Below the pieces are notes generated by a model. It ran no database searches and was not told the origin of the DNA. It worked only from the letters and a program-made list of their open reading frames with translations. DNA of 64,000 nucleotides, taken from the NCBI RefSeq assembly GCF_002020355.1, contig NZ_MPZV01000001.1, positions 1,054,001 to 1,118,000 of the forward strand. Direction: 5' to 3'. Both the position numbers and the translations under genes were made by a program. This DNA is from Thioclava sediminum (lineage in GTDB: Bacteria > Pseudomonadota > Alphaproteobacteria > Rhodobacterales > Rhodobacteraceae). This document shows, piece by piece, positions 53,449-63,791 of this stretch (positions are counted from its first letter, which is position 1; each line of letters starts with the position of its first letter).

Positions 53449-54624
53449 TCAGCGGGCGGCCCGCAAGATCTGCTCGACCCCTTCCGCGTCCAAACGGATC
53501 GGATTGCCTCCGGCACAGGGATCGCGCAACGCATCGGCGATCAGAGCGGGAATATCACCGTCATCAACCTTGACGCCCATCTCGCTCAGCGTCGAAGGCA
53601 TGTCGATGCGCGCCTGCAACGCCTCCAACCACGCAAGAACCGCCGCGCCGGGATCGTCGCCCTCGAGCCGCAATTCATGCGCGAGCGTCGCCATCTGCTC
53701 TCTCACGGCAGGCAGGTTGAAGCGAAGCACATGGGGCATCAGCACCGCATTGAGCATTCCGTGATGCGCATCGTAACGCGCGCCCAACGGATGCGCCAAG
53801 GCATGCACCGCGCCGAGCCCCTTTTGCAGGGCCGTGCAGGCCATCGCGGAGGCGACGATCATGTTCGAGCGCGCCTCCAGATTTTCGGGCTCCCAATAGG
53901 CTGTCGCGAGGGCTCCGTCGATCATCTTCAATGCCGTCAGGGCCAAGCCATCGGCCATCGGGTGCCAGCCCGGCGCACAGAGCGCCTCGAGCGCATGCGA
54001 AAGCGCATCCATACCGGTTGCGGCCGTCAAAGTCGGCGGCAGGCCAACGGTCAGCTCGGGATCGAGGATGACCAGCTCCGGCAGCATCTCGGGGTGGAAG
54101 ATGATGACCTTGCGATGGGTCTGGGTATCGGTGATCACCGACGATCTGCCGAATTCGGAGCCCGTCCCTGCCGTTGTCGGGATCGCGATGACAGGCACCA
54201 TTCCCTCGGTCTGAACGCGCCGGAAGTTGTCACCGACATCCTCGAAATCCATCAGCGGGCGCGACTGCCCCGCCATCATCGCGACCGCCTTGGCAGCATC
54301 CATCGCGGAGCCCCCGCCAAGCGCAATGACGCAATCATGGCCGCCTTTGCGCAAGACCTCCCGTCCCGCCATGACATTTTCCACGGTGGGGTTCGGCTGC
54401 ACATCGCGGAAGAATCCGGGCTCCATGCCGGCAGCTTTCACGATCTCCAGCGCCTGCGTTGCGATCGAAGACGTGGCGAGACCTCTGTCGGTGATCAGCA
54501 GCGGTGCCTTTGCGCCGATCTCTGTCAAGCCTGCGGGAAGATCGGACAGGCGCCAGGCTCCGAACCAGACTTGCGTCGGGAAGCTCCAGCGCGCGTGGAG
54601 GCTCGCAAAATCGAATTCACTCAT
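53449..54624 (-). CDS. iron-containing alcohol dehydrogenase (group III)
   Basis: 391 residues. GGGSAMDAAKAVA binds NAD(P); PTTAGTGSEFG is the family motif; the metal ligands are Asp and His in GMDALSHALEAL, His in AVHALAHPLGARY and the downstream His of DAHHGMLNAV. Oxidises a primary alcohol or reduces an aldehyde in the cytoplasm. It is the last gene of the Pot-type operon, 21 bases after the permease, so the substrate is probably an alcohol formed from the imported amine or amino alcohol. Confidence 0.92.
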   Translation of the reverse strand: MSEFDFASLHARWSFPTQVWFGAWRLSDLPAGLTEIGAKAPLLITDRGLATSSIATQALEIVKAAGMEPGFFRDVQPNPTVENVMAGREVLRKGGHDCVIALGGGSAMDAAKAVAMMAGQSRPLMDFEDVGDNFRRVQTEGMVPVIAIPTTAGTGSEFGRSSVITDTQTHRKVIIFHPEMLPELVILDPELTVGLPPTLTAATGMDALSHALEALCAPGWHPMADGLALTALKMIDGALATAYWEPENLEARSNMIVASAMACTALQKGLGAVHALAHPLGARYDAHHGMLNAVLMPHVLRFNLPAVREQMATLAHELRLEGDDPGAAVLAWLEALQARIDMPSTLSEMGVKVDDGDIPALIADALRDPCAGGNPIRLDAEGVEQILRAAR

Positions 54625-54645
54625 GGGAAGGTCCTGTCGAAGTGA

Positions 54646-55479
54646 TCAGCTCTCGGCAATCGCGCTCAGGCGGCGACGGGCGGCGCGTTTGCGCAACCTG
54701 TCGACGGCGAAGATCAATACCAAGGCGGGGATGAAGGTCAGCGTTGCGAGGGCCGGGTAGATCGGGGACGACCCCACAGCGATCCCCGAGAAGACGAAGG
54801 TCGGGAGCGTGCGCGTCGAGCCCGAGAGGCTGTAGGTGATGTAGAAATTCCCCCACGACAGCAGGAAGGCGAAGATCGCGGCCGAGAAGATCCCCGGCCA
54901 GATCAGGGGAAGCGTGATCTCCCGCAGGATCTGCCAGCGGGTCGCCCCTGCATCCTCGGCGGCATAGTCGAGCGTGTTGTCATAGCCCTGCATCTGCACC
55001 GAGATGATCACGATGCAGAACGGCGTGATGTAGATGACATGCCCGATCACCGCAGACCAAAGCCCGGGCGACATGTTCAGCCAGCCGGCCAGCACCGAGA
55101 ACCACAAGAGCATCACGACGCCCAGCAGAAGCTGCGGGAACAGAAGCGGCGCGAAGGTCAGGATGCGAAAGCCCCATTGGAAGCGGAACTTGTAGCGGCT
55201 CCAGGCGAAGGCGCCCCCGATGCCGAGAAGCGTCGCGAAGACCGTCGCGAGCACCGCGAGAAGCGCCGAATTGCCAAGCGCGGACCAGAAATCGCGATCC
55301 GCCAGCAACTCGCCATACCAGCGGGTCGAGAATTCGGGGATCGGCCAGGACAGGAAGCGGCTCTTGGTGAAGGAGAACAGCACCAGCGTAGCAATCGGGA
55401 TGTAGAAGAAAATCAGCGCGGCGAACACGGAGCCGTAAAGCAGGACATCCGCAATTCGCTTTTCCATGCGATCAGTCAT
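54646..55479 (-). CDS. ABC transporter permease, PotC type
   Basis: 277 residues, six spans, with the EAA loop NTLDYAAEDAGATRWQILREI. Typical of spermidine/putrescine-class importers. The start overlaps the PotB-type stop by eight bases. Partners: PotB, PotA and PotD-like genes immediately upstream. Confidence 0.92.
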   Translation of the reverse strand: MTDRMEKRIADVLLYGSVFAALIFFYIPIATLVLFSFTKSRFLSWPIPEFSTRWYGELLADRDFWSALGNSALLAVLATVFATLLGIGGAFAWSRYKFRFQWGFRILTFAPLLFPQLLLGVVMLLWFSVLAGWLNMSPGLWSAVIGHVIYITPFCIVIISVQMQGYDNTLDYAAEDAGATRWQILREITLPLIWPGIFSAAIFAFLLSWGNFYITYSLSGSTRTLPTFVFSGIAVGSSPIYPALATLTFIPALVLIFAVDRLRKRAARRRLSAIAES

Positions 55480-56344
55480 TTACCACCCTCCGCGCCTGCC
55501 AGAGCGCGACCGCTCCGGCCACCGTCAAAGCCGCCGCCCCGATCACGATCAGCACGAGCGTCAGCGCCGCGCCCAGGGGCCAGTTCACGCGGGTCTCGAA
55601 ACTCTGTCGGATCAGTTCCGCCGCGAGCGGAGAGGTCCCGCCCCCCATCACCTTCGGCTCGAGAAAGACGCCGAGGCTGAGGACGAACACCAGAACCGCC
55701 CCCGCCCAGATACCGGGCTTGGCAAGCGGCAAGGTCACCTCGATGAAGGCGCGCAGCCGGGACGCACCCGCGTCACGTGCCGCGAGCACCAGATCTCCGT
55801 CGATCCGCGCCATGGAGAGCGCGATGGTGAAGATCGTGTAGGGCAGCAGGTTGTAGACCATGCCGATCATCGTCGCGTTCGGCGTGAAGAGCACGTTCAC
55901 CGCGGCCGGTGGGAACCCGATCGCCTCGAGCGTGCCATTCAGCACGCCGGAACGGTCGAGAAACAACACCCAGCCGAAGGTCTTCAGGACTGCATCGGTG
56001 AGAAAGGCGAAGACCATCAGCAGCGTGATATGGTCGGACCAGCGCGACAGTCGATGCAGCATGCCATAGGCGATCGGGATCGCGAGGATGGTGCAGAGCA
56101 CCGTGCAGACCAGCGCCATCATCAAGGTGCGCCACATGATCGTCCAGTAATGGACTTGGCTGAACACGTCGGTCCAGACCTTCAGATCCCATGTCCAGAC
56201 AAGCCGGTAGTATTGCGTGCCCTGAAAGCTCAGGAGCGCCGTCATGATCAGCGGGATCACGAAGAACAGCCCCATCAGCAGCAAGAGAGGCAAGGTCGAC
56301 AGGCGCAATGCCCCGTCCCGCCAGGATTTCTGTATCTCGGCCAT
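55472..56344 (-). CDS. ABC transporter permease, PotB type
   Basis: 290 residues, six spans. EAA loop DLVLAARDAGASRLRAFIEV and the PotB-like segment GVFLEPKVMGGGTSPLAAEL. It follows the ATPase by three bases. Forms the inner-membrane channel with the PotC-type protein. Confidence 0.92.
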   Translation of the reverse strand: MAEIQKSWRDGALRLSTLPLLLLMGLFFVIPLIMTALLSFQGTQYYRLVWTWDLKVWTDVFSQVHYWTIMWRTLMMALVCTVLCTILAIPIAYGMLHRLSRWSDHITLLMVFAFLTDAVLKTFGWVLFLDRSGVLNGTLEAIGFPPAAVNVLFTPNATMIGMVYNLLPYTIFTIALSMARIDGDLVLAARDAGASRLRAFIEVTLPLAKPGIWAGAVLVFVLSLGVFLEPKVMGGGTSPLAAELIRQSFETRVNWPLGAALTLVLIVIGAAALTVAGAVALWQARRVVND

Positions 56345-56347
56345 CGC

Positions 56348-57436
56348 TTACGCCTCCACGGCGAACAGGTCGCCCAGCGCGAGACCGAGCTTCACCGGAT
56401 CGCCCTGCTTCGCCGGCAATGTGGAGGTGCCAGGAATATCCATCACGATCTCGGTTTCTGCCGCCGCGATCCGATACTGGATTGATGCGCCGCGGATGAA
56501 GAACTCGTTCACCGTCCCGCTGATGGTGCAGTCGGCGCTTTCGCCCTGCGCAAGCAGGCGCAGCATTTCCGGACGGATCATCAGCGCCGCATCGGCCCCC
56601 GCCGCGACACCGGGCGCGACCTGATCGGCGGCAATGATCGGGTTTGCGCAGTCGAGGACGTCGCAGGCGAACCGGAATGCATCGCCCTCTCGCGTGACCT
56701 TGGCGGGCAGCAGGTTGGTATCCCCGATGAACCCGGCCACGAAGGCATTCGCGGGGCGGTAATAAATCTCGGACGGCTCGCCCAGTTGCACGATCTTCCC
56801 CGCGCGCATGACACAAATCCGGTCGGCGAGCATCATTGCCTCTTCGAGGTCATGCGTGACGTGGACGAAGCTCGTCCCGACATGGCGATGCAGGTGCTTG
56901 AGTTCAGCCTGCAGGGATTTCTTCAGCTTTGCATCGAGCGCGCTCATCGGTTCGTCCAGCAGCAGCACCGGCGGCTGCGACACCATCGACCGCGCGAGCG
57001 CCACGCGCTGTTGCTCCCCGCCCGACAGCTCATGCGGATAGCGGTTGAGATAGCTCTCCTTGAGATGCATCAGCTCCAGCATCCGGCGCACGGCGGCGTC
57101 GATCTCGGGCTTCGGGCGTTTGGCCAGATGAAGCGGGAAGCCGATATTCTGCGCGACGGTTTTGTGCGGGAAAAGCGCGAGCTTCTGGAACACCATCCGC
57201 GTCGGTCGGGCCGAGGCGGGGATCTCCGTCATATCCTCCCCGTCGATCACGAGGCTGCCTGCCGACAGGTCCTCGAAACCGGCCAAGATCTTGAGCAACG
57301 TGGTTTTGCCGCAGCCCGAAGGCCCGACGAGGGCCAGAAACTCCCCGTTGGCGACTTCCAATGAGATATCGGTCAGCGCGCGATAGGTGCCGTAGTATTT
57401 ATCGATTCCGGTGGCTTTGATGATGGGAGAAACCAA
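56348..57436 (-). CDS. ABC transporter ATP-binding protein, PotA type, TTG start
   Basis: 362 residues. Walker A GPSGCGKTT, Q-loop MVFQKLALFPHK, signature LSGGEQQRVALARS, Walker B VLLLDEPMSALDAK, then a TOBE_2 domain. The start codon is TTG; AGGAAG lies six bases upstream and no ATG precedes the conserved ATGIDKYYGTYRAL. It follows the binding-protein gene across a perfect hairpin. Confidence 0.9.
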   Translation of the reverse strand: MVSPIIKATGIDKYYGTYRALTDISLEVANGEFLALVGPSGCGKTTLLKILAGFEDLSAGSLVIDGEDMTEIPASARPTRMVFQKLALFPHKTVAQNIGFPLHLAKRPKPEIDAAVRRMLELMHLKESYLNRYPHELSGGEQQRVALARSMVSQPPVLLLDEPMSALDAKLKKSLQAELKHLHRHVGTSFVHVTHDLEEAMMLADRICVMRAGKIVQLGEPSEIYYRPANAFVAGFIGDTNLLPAKVTREGDAFRFACDVLDCANPIIAADQVAPGVAAGADAALMIRPEMLRLLAQGESADCTISGTVNEFFIRGASIQYRIAAAETEIVMDIPGTSTLPAKQGDPVKLGLALGDLFAVEA

Positions 57437-57462
57437 GGGGGACTTCCTGTCTCAGAAAGGGA

Positions 57463-57487
57463 GCAAGGGCGGCGAAACCGCCCTTGC
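57463..57487 (-). repeat. perfect 10-bp hairpin after the PotD-type gene
   Basis: GCAAGGGCGG (57463-57472), loop CGAAA, CCGCCCTTGC (57478-57487), 11 bases past the binding-protein stop and 26 bases before the TTG start of the ATPase. Confidence 0.72.
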
Positions 57488-57498
57488 AAATCGGGAGA

Positions 57499-58608
57499 TC
57501 AACGCGCGGCGGCCAGTTCCTGAGACCAGATCTCAAGCATCTGGTCGATATTCGGCGCCACGTTGTGGAAGTGGGATTTGTCCCAGGCCTCCCACATGTA
57601 ATCCATCTGCAGCACGTCCTTCTGCTCGTCGGTGAACAGAGCTTCGGCTTCCTGCGAGGGCACGAGGTTGCAGGTCGCTTCCGTCCAGGCGAGCTTGACG
57701 GCCACTTCCGGCGAGGTCAGGTCGCGAAGAAGCGCCTTGGCCTTGGCGTCGTCCACCGGGTCTTTCACGACCCCGCCCGCTTCCATCCAGATGATACCCT
57801 GGTTCAGGCCGTCTTTCGGCTCGGGCACGATCGACATGATCTCTTTCTGACCATCCTTGCGCAGCGCCGAGGTGCAGTATGTGCCGCCGCCGATCAAGGT
57901 TCTGAACGAGCCGTCCATCAGGCCTTTCTGCGCGACCGACAGGTCACCGACGATCGCCCGCGTGTTCTTAAAGAGCGCGCGCAGCACGAGGCGGATTTCG
58001 TTGAGCTCGGCGTCGTCGAGCTCTTTGTAGGGATCGATCCCGGCATAGAGCGCCATCGGCATGATCGGCCAGTCGCCCCAGTCGAGCACACAGATCTTGT
58101 CCTTGTAGGCCGGATCGAAACAGGGCGCGTAGCTGCTCCAGTTCTCGAGCTTGTCATACTTCGTATTGACGGTCGGCCCGACCCAGCCCCAGCGCGTCGG
58201 CAGGCCCGTCGTCTTCCCGTCGAAATCCAGCGGCGCGAAGGGGGCGCGGAACTGCGGATAGAAGCTCTCGTAGACATCGGCGAACTCGGCATCGTCGAGG
58301 AATTCCCCGATATCGGCCGGCCCCATGCGCTGCACCCACGGGCTGTCGGTGGCCACGACGTCGAAATCGCGCCATGCGCCGGCTGCGAGCTTGGCGAAAC
58401 CGCCGGGGCTGTCGGTGATGAGGTCGATCGAGATCGAAACGTCGTTCGCCTCCTCGAAGGGCTTGATGATGTCGGGGCTGTCATAGCCCTCCCAGCACAT
58501 GAATTTCATGGAAGTGGCAGCATGAGCCTTTCGCGGCATCAACCCTGCCCCCGCGAGCCCTGCCGCGCCCATGCCTTGCAGGAACGTGCGGCGATTGGGT
58601 GAAAACAT
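57499..58608 (-). CDS. Tat-exported polyamine-type binding protein, PotD-like
   Basis: 369 residues. The N-terminus NRRTFLQGMGAAGLAGAGLM is a Tat signal, ending RKAHA. The mature part begins SMKFMCWEGYDSPDIIKPFE, typical of PotD/PotF-like proteins, which bind amines. Later features include WGWVGPTVNTKYDK and QGIIWMEAGGVVKDP. AAGGGAA precedes the ATG chosen; an in-frame ATG eight codons earlier is weaker. Ligand unknown: the ring of aromatic and acidic residues that binds putrescine cannot be checked by eye. Confidence 0.9.
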   Translation of the reverse strand: MFSPNRRTFLQGMGAAGLAGAGLMPRKAHAATSMKFMCWEGYDSPDIIKPFEEANDVSISIDLITDSPGGFAKLAAGAWRDFDVVATDSPWVQRMGPADIGEFLDDAEFADVYESFYPQFRAPFAPLDFDGKTTGLPTRWGWVGPTVNTKYDKLENWSSYAPCFDPAYKDKICVLDWGDWPIMPMALYAGIDPYKELDDAELNEIRLVLRALFKNTRAIVGDLSVAQKGLMDGSFRTLIGGGTYCTSALRKDGQKEIMSIVPEPKDGLNQGIIWMEAGGVVKDPVDDAKAKALLRDLTSPEVAVKLAWTEATCNLVPSQEAEALFTDEQKDVLQMDYMWEAWDKSHFHNVAPNIDQMLEIWSQELAAAR

Positions 58609-58682
58609 CGGTATTCCCTTGGACTTTGTCATCTCTCTTTACTCCCGGTTGGTTGGATCAAGGCCAGCTTTGTTTTCTTGTT

Positions 58683-60044
58683 TCAGACGACCTCTAGGTA
58701 TCTTTCGCGTTCCCAAGTGCTCACATGGCGAAGGAAAGAAGCGTATTCGTGGCGCCGCGCGCGCACGAAACTGTCGATGAACACGTCGCCGAAAATCGCC
58801 CGAGCGACTTTGCTTTCGTTCAGCCGCTCGGCGGCCATGCCAAGATCGCTCGGGAAACGGGTGTCGGGCGACGGTTCCAGAAGATACTGATCGCCCGAGG
58901 CAGGCGGGCCCGGGTCGAGCTCGTTCTCGATCCCCCACAAGCCGGCCCCGAGGCACATCGCCAGGGCCAGATGCGGGTTCGTATCTGCTGACGGCACACG
59001 GAACTCCACACGGGTCGCGTCGGGGCTGTCATTCATGACCCGCGCCGCGACCGTGCGGTTCTGGATCGCCCATGAGGCCGCCGTGGGCGCCCACATGCCC
59101 GGAACCATCCGGCGATAGGCATTCACCGTCTGGCTGCACAGCGCGAGCATCTCCGGCATCAGAGCGACCAGCCCGGCGATGAAATGCCGGGCGGTCTGGC
59201 TCAATCCATCTGCATCGCCGGGATCGACGAAGGCGGGGCTGTTGTCGGTCAGGTTGCGCAGCGAGACATGCAGGTGCCCGGACTGCCCCGAGAGGTTCTC
59301 ACTCAGCTTCGACATGAAACAGGCGGTGAGCCCGTGGCGGCGGAAATAGGTTTTCGCGAAGTTCTTGAACAAGGCCGCATCGTCGGCGGCTTTCACACCG
59401 GGCGCATGGGTCAGCGGCACTTCGAGACAGCCGGGACCAAGCTCCGTATGCAGCGCGTCGAGACCGATCCCGAGGCTCTCCATCATCGCCACGAGCCCAT
59501 CGAGCAGACCGTGCTCATTCGCCAGCGTCTCGAGCGAGTAGGTCTTGTTGCCCAGCGCGTAATGCTTGGGCTCGGCAAACCCGCCTTCGCGCAGGCTCGC
59601 CGCGTCCTCGTCCAGCAGGTTGAACTCGAACTCAAAAGCCGAATGGACCGAGAAGCCCATGTCCCGCGCTTTCTCGAGCTGGCGGATCAACTGATTTCGC
59701 CCCGACCGCTCTCCGAAGGGCATCGCGTAATCGGCGATGCAGATCGCCTGATCGCCCTCGAAGGGCCACGCGCGCACCGTCTCGGGGAAAAGCTGCGCTG
59801 GCACGTCGGTATAGTCGCCGCTCCCATAGGTTTCCTCGGCGCTGTCCCAATTGTAGAGCACATCGCAGAACGGGTAGCCGCCCTTGGCCAGCTTCTCCGC
59901 CTTGGCACGCGCGACCCGTTTGACGCGGAACATCCCGTCCTGATCGAAAATCCCGATATGCACATGTTGTGCGCCGATCCGATCGAGCATTTCGTGCATA
60001 TCGACATGATGGGGGGTATCAGCTTGCATTCCGCAGCATTCCAT
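58683..60044 (-). CDS. glutamine synthetase family protein, probable gamma-glutamylamide synthetase
   Basis: 453 residues, group III glutamine synthetase-like as in PuuA, IpuC and GlnT. SAFEFEFNLLDE holds metal-binding Glu residues, GQSGHLHVSL replaces the GSGxHxHxS loop, and NAYRRMVPGMWAPTAASWAI carries the glutamate/ATP site. Such enzymes join glutamate to an amine, the first step of gamma-glutamylated amine breakdown. It heads the operon with the Pot-type importer and iron alcohol dehydrogenase. AGGA lies five bases before the ATG. No gamma-glutamylamide hydrolase is seen nearby. Confidence 0.9.
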   Translation of the reverse strand: MECCGMQADTPHHVDMHEMLDRIGAQHVHIGIFDQDGMFRVKRVARAKAEKLAKGGYPFCDVLYNWDSAEETYGSGDYTDVPAQLFPETVRAWPFEGDQAICIADYAMPFGERSGRNQLIRQLEKARDMGFSVHSAFEFEFNLLDEDAASLREGGFAEPKHYALGNKTYSLETLANEHGLLDGLVAMMESLGIGLDALHTELGPGCLEVPLTHAPGVKAADDAALFKNFAKTYFRRHGLTACFMSKLSENLSGQSGHLHVSLRNLTDNSPAFVDPGDADGLSQTARHFIAGLVALMPEMLALCSQTVNAYRRMVPGMWAPTAASWAIQNRTVAARVMNDSPDATRVEFRVPSADTNPHLALAMCLGAGLWGIENELDPGPPASGDQYLLEPSPDTRFPSDLGMAAERLNESKVARAIFGDVFIDSFVRARRHEYASFLRHVSTWERERYLEVV

Positions 60045-60089
60045 TTTTTCCTGATCCGGTTCAGCTTAGAGCCTTGGCTGAGCCTACCA

Positions 60090-60107
60090 ATACCCCCCGA
60101 GGGGTAT
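60090..60107. promoter_or_regulatory. palindrome in the GS-like/luxR divergent region
   Basis: ATACCCCCCGAGGGGTAT, symmetric at 14 of 18 positions (ATACCCC arms intact), 46 bases before the GS-like start and 50 bases before luxR. It is the best candidate operator for the LuxR protein. Confidence 0.55.
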
Positions 60108-60156
60108 GCCGCGTTCCCCGCAACGGGCGCCGCGGATCAAAGCGAGACCGGGAACG

Positions 60157-60972
60157 ATGTCAGGATGGAATGAGCGCATCGCGGATGCGATCACTGCGAT
60201 GGGAACCGAAGAGTTCGCCCGAACGCTCGACCGGGCGACGGAGACGCTGTTTCCCTACAAGATTTGCATGGTCTTTGCCTATGAGGGCAACGCGACGCCG
60301 CAATCTCTCTACCACAATCTGCCGCCGGATGCGGCGCGGATCGTGATCTGGGATTACTGCACCGGTCCGTATCTGCTCGACCCGTTCTACGCCGAGACCG
60401 AACGGCGGCGCTCGGGGATGGCCGGTCTTCGACAGATGGCACCGGACAAGTTTTTCCAGTCGGAATATTACGCCAAGCATTACAGCCGCACCGGCATTCG
60501 CGACGAGATCGGCATCTTCGCCGCGATCGGGCCGGAGCGGGTCGCGGTGATCAGCTTCGCCCGGGAACGCGGCCAGCCGGTTTTCAGTGCGCGCGAGCGG
60601 ACACGGCTCGCTGAGGTGGGCCCCGTCATCGAAGCCCTGATGCGCGGCCATTGGGGCGTCACGGCAGCGCGCGAGGCGCGCGACGATGCGGCGGAGACCG
60701 CCCTGCCCCCTCTGCAGGTCCTGCTCGACCGAATTGCCGGAGGGGTGCTGACCCCACGCGAGACAGAGGTGATCGCGATGGTGCTGCGTGGGTATTCGAC
60801 GACCGCGATCGGCGCAAATCTCGAGATCAGCGACGAAACGGTGAAAGTCCATCGCAAGAACGCCTACCGGAAGCTGTCGATCTCGTCCCAGGCGCAGCTT
60901 TTCTCGCTGTTCCTGAAGGCTTTGGACGAAAGTTCGGTGGCAGGTCAGTTGCAGCAGCGTCGATCCGGGTAG
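60157..60972 (+). CDS. LuxR-family transcriptional regulator
   Basis: 271 residues from the chosen start (MSGWNERIAD); an upstream ATG at 60106 falls inside the proposed operator. N-terminal sensory region of about 170 residues, no receiver-domain phospho-Asp motif, not recognised. The C-terminal GerE helix-turn-helix is LTPRETEVIAMVLRGYSTTA then LEISDETVKVHRKNAYRKL. Divergent from the GS-like operon, so probably its activator with the amine substrate or a derivative as ligand. Confidence 0.88.
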   Translation: MSGWNERIADAITAMGTEEFARTLDRATETLFPYKICMVFAYEGNATPQSLYHNLPPDAARIVIWDYCTGPYLLDPFYAETERRRSGMAGLRQMAPDKFFQSEYYAKHYSRTGIRDEIGIFAAIGPERVAVISFARERGQPVFSARERTRLAEVGPVIEALMRGHWGVTAAREARDDAAETALPPLQVLLDRIAGGVLTPRETEVIAMVLRGYSTTAIGANLEISDETVKVHRKNAYRKLSISSQAQLFSLFLKALDESSVAGQLQQRRSG

Positions 60973-61004
60973 CCCTGCGCCCAGCGCCGACGTCTCCGAG
61001 ACGG

Positions 61005-62843
<1,839 letters not shown>

Positions 62844-62846
62844 GGA

Positions 62847-63722
62847 TCAACTCGCGGCTGCGGCAGCGCGGCGGACGCGTGCCTCGGGGTGGTCGGCGAA
62901 GGACGGCAGCGGGGGCGTCCAGCGGCGATGGCGGGGGGTGGTCTCGAAGGAGAAGGGATCGTCGCCCACGACCTCCCAGCGGAAACTGTCGCCCAGTTCG
63001 ATCATCCCCATCGCGCCGGCGGGCTCGCCCTCGGTGGTGAAGCTCTCGGTCAGCGATTGCTGGGTCAGATGGGTGATGCCGTCGACCGTGGTGACGGTGT
63101 TCCAATGCACGTGACCGGCAAGACAGACGACCGGCACCTTCGCGCGAGACAGGGCGGCACGGGCGCGCTCGGCCATCGGATAGGTCGAACTGGCCGGGTT
63201 GTTCTCGAAATAGTAGTTGCCCAGCTGCGAATGGCCCGAGATCGGCACGTGGCTGACCACGAGCGTCGGACGGTCGCTCGCCTGCATGGTGCGCGAGAGC
63301 CAGACCACATCGGGCTCGGTCAGCACGAAGCCGGAATAGTCGGGCATCCGGCGGATACGCGTATCGGCGCGCCACAGGACGATGCGCCAGCCGCCGATAT
63401 CGACGACCCCGTGATCGAGCGTCTCGCCGAGGATCCCTTCGTTATCCGAGACCTCCAGATGATCGCGGTCATGGTTGCCGTTGAGATGCAGGATCGGGGC
63501 CTCGACGGCGCGGAACGCCTCGGCCACTTCGGCTTCCAGACGCAGGTCGGTGTCGCGGTTCTCATCCGAGATCCGGTCCCCGAGATCGAGCACCAGATCG
63601 GCGCCGCCGTCGCGAACGTAACGGGCGAAGTCTTCCATCAGGGGCAGCGCCATGTCGCCGCGCTTCGCGGTCGAGGGCTTGCCATGGTGGATATCAGTGA
63701 CGATGGCGATACGGGTGGACAT
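62847..63722 (-). CDS. metallophosphoesterase (calcineurin-like)
   Basis: 291 residues with the full metal-binding set: IVTDIHHG (Asp, His), LDLGDRISDEN (Asp), NGNHDRDH (Asn, His), VVSHVPISGH (His) and CLAGHVHWN (two His). No signal peptide. Fold resembles cyclic-nucleotide and glycerophosphodiester phosphodiesterases. Encoded between the binding protein and ATPase of an Opp-type importer, so it may cleave an imported phosphodiester. GGAAAG lies before the chosen ATG; five extra residues are possible from 63737. Confidence 0.88.
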   Translation of the reverse strand: MSTRIAIVTDIHHGKPSTAKRGDMALPLMEDFARYVRDGGADLVLDLGDRISDENRDTDLRLEAEVAEAFRAVEAPILHLNGNHDRDHLEVSDNEGILGETLDHGVVDIGGWRIVLWRADTRIRRMPDYSGFVLTEPDVVWLSRTMQASDRPTLVVSHVPISGHSQLGNYYFENNPASSTYPMAERARAALSRAKVPVVCLAGHVHWNTVTTVDGITHLTQQSLTESFTTEGEPAGAMGMIELGDSFRWEVVGDDPFSFETTPRHRRWTPPLPSFADHPEARVRRAAAAAS

Positions 63723-63753
63723 GCTGAAACTTTCCAAAGAGTTGGGGGAAGGT

Positions 63754-63783
63754 GCCCGCCGCCGCGCATAAGCGGCGACGGGC
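63754..63783 (-). repeat. hairpin after the Opp-type binding-protein gene
   Basis: GCCCG-C-CGCCGC (63754-63765) pairs with GCGGCG-A-CGGGC (63772-63783), one mismatch, 6-base loop; nine bases past the binding-protein stop and 31 bases before the metallophosphoesterase start codon. Confidence 0.62.
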
Positions 63784-63791
63784 GGGGAGCG

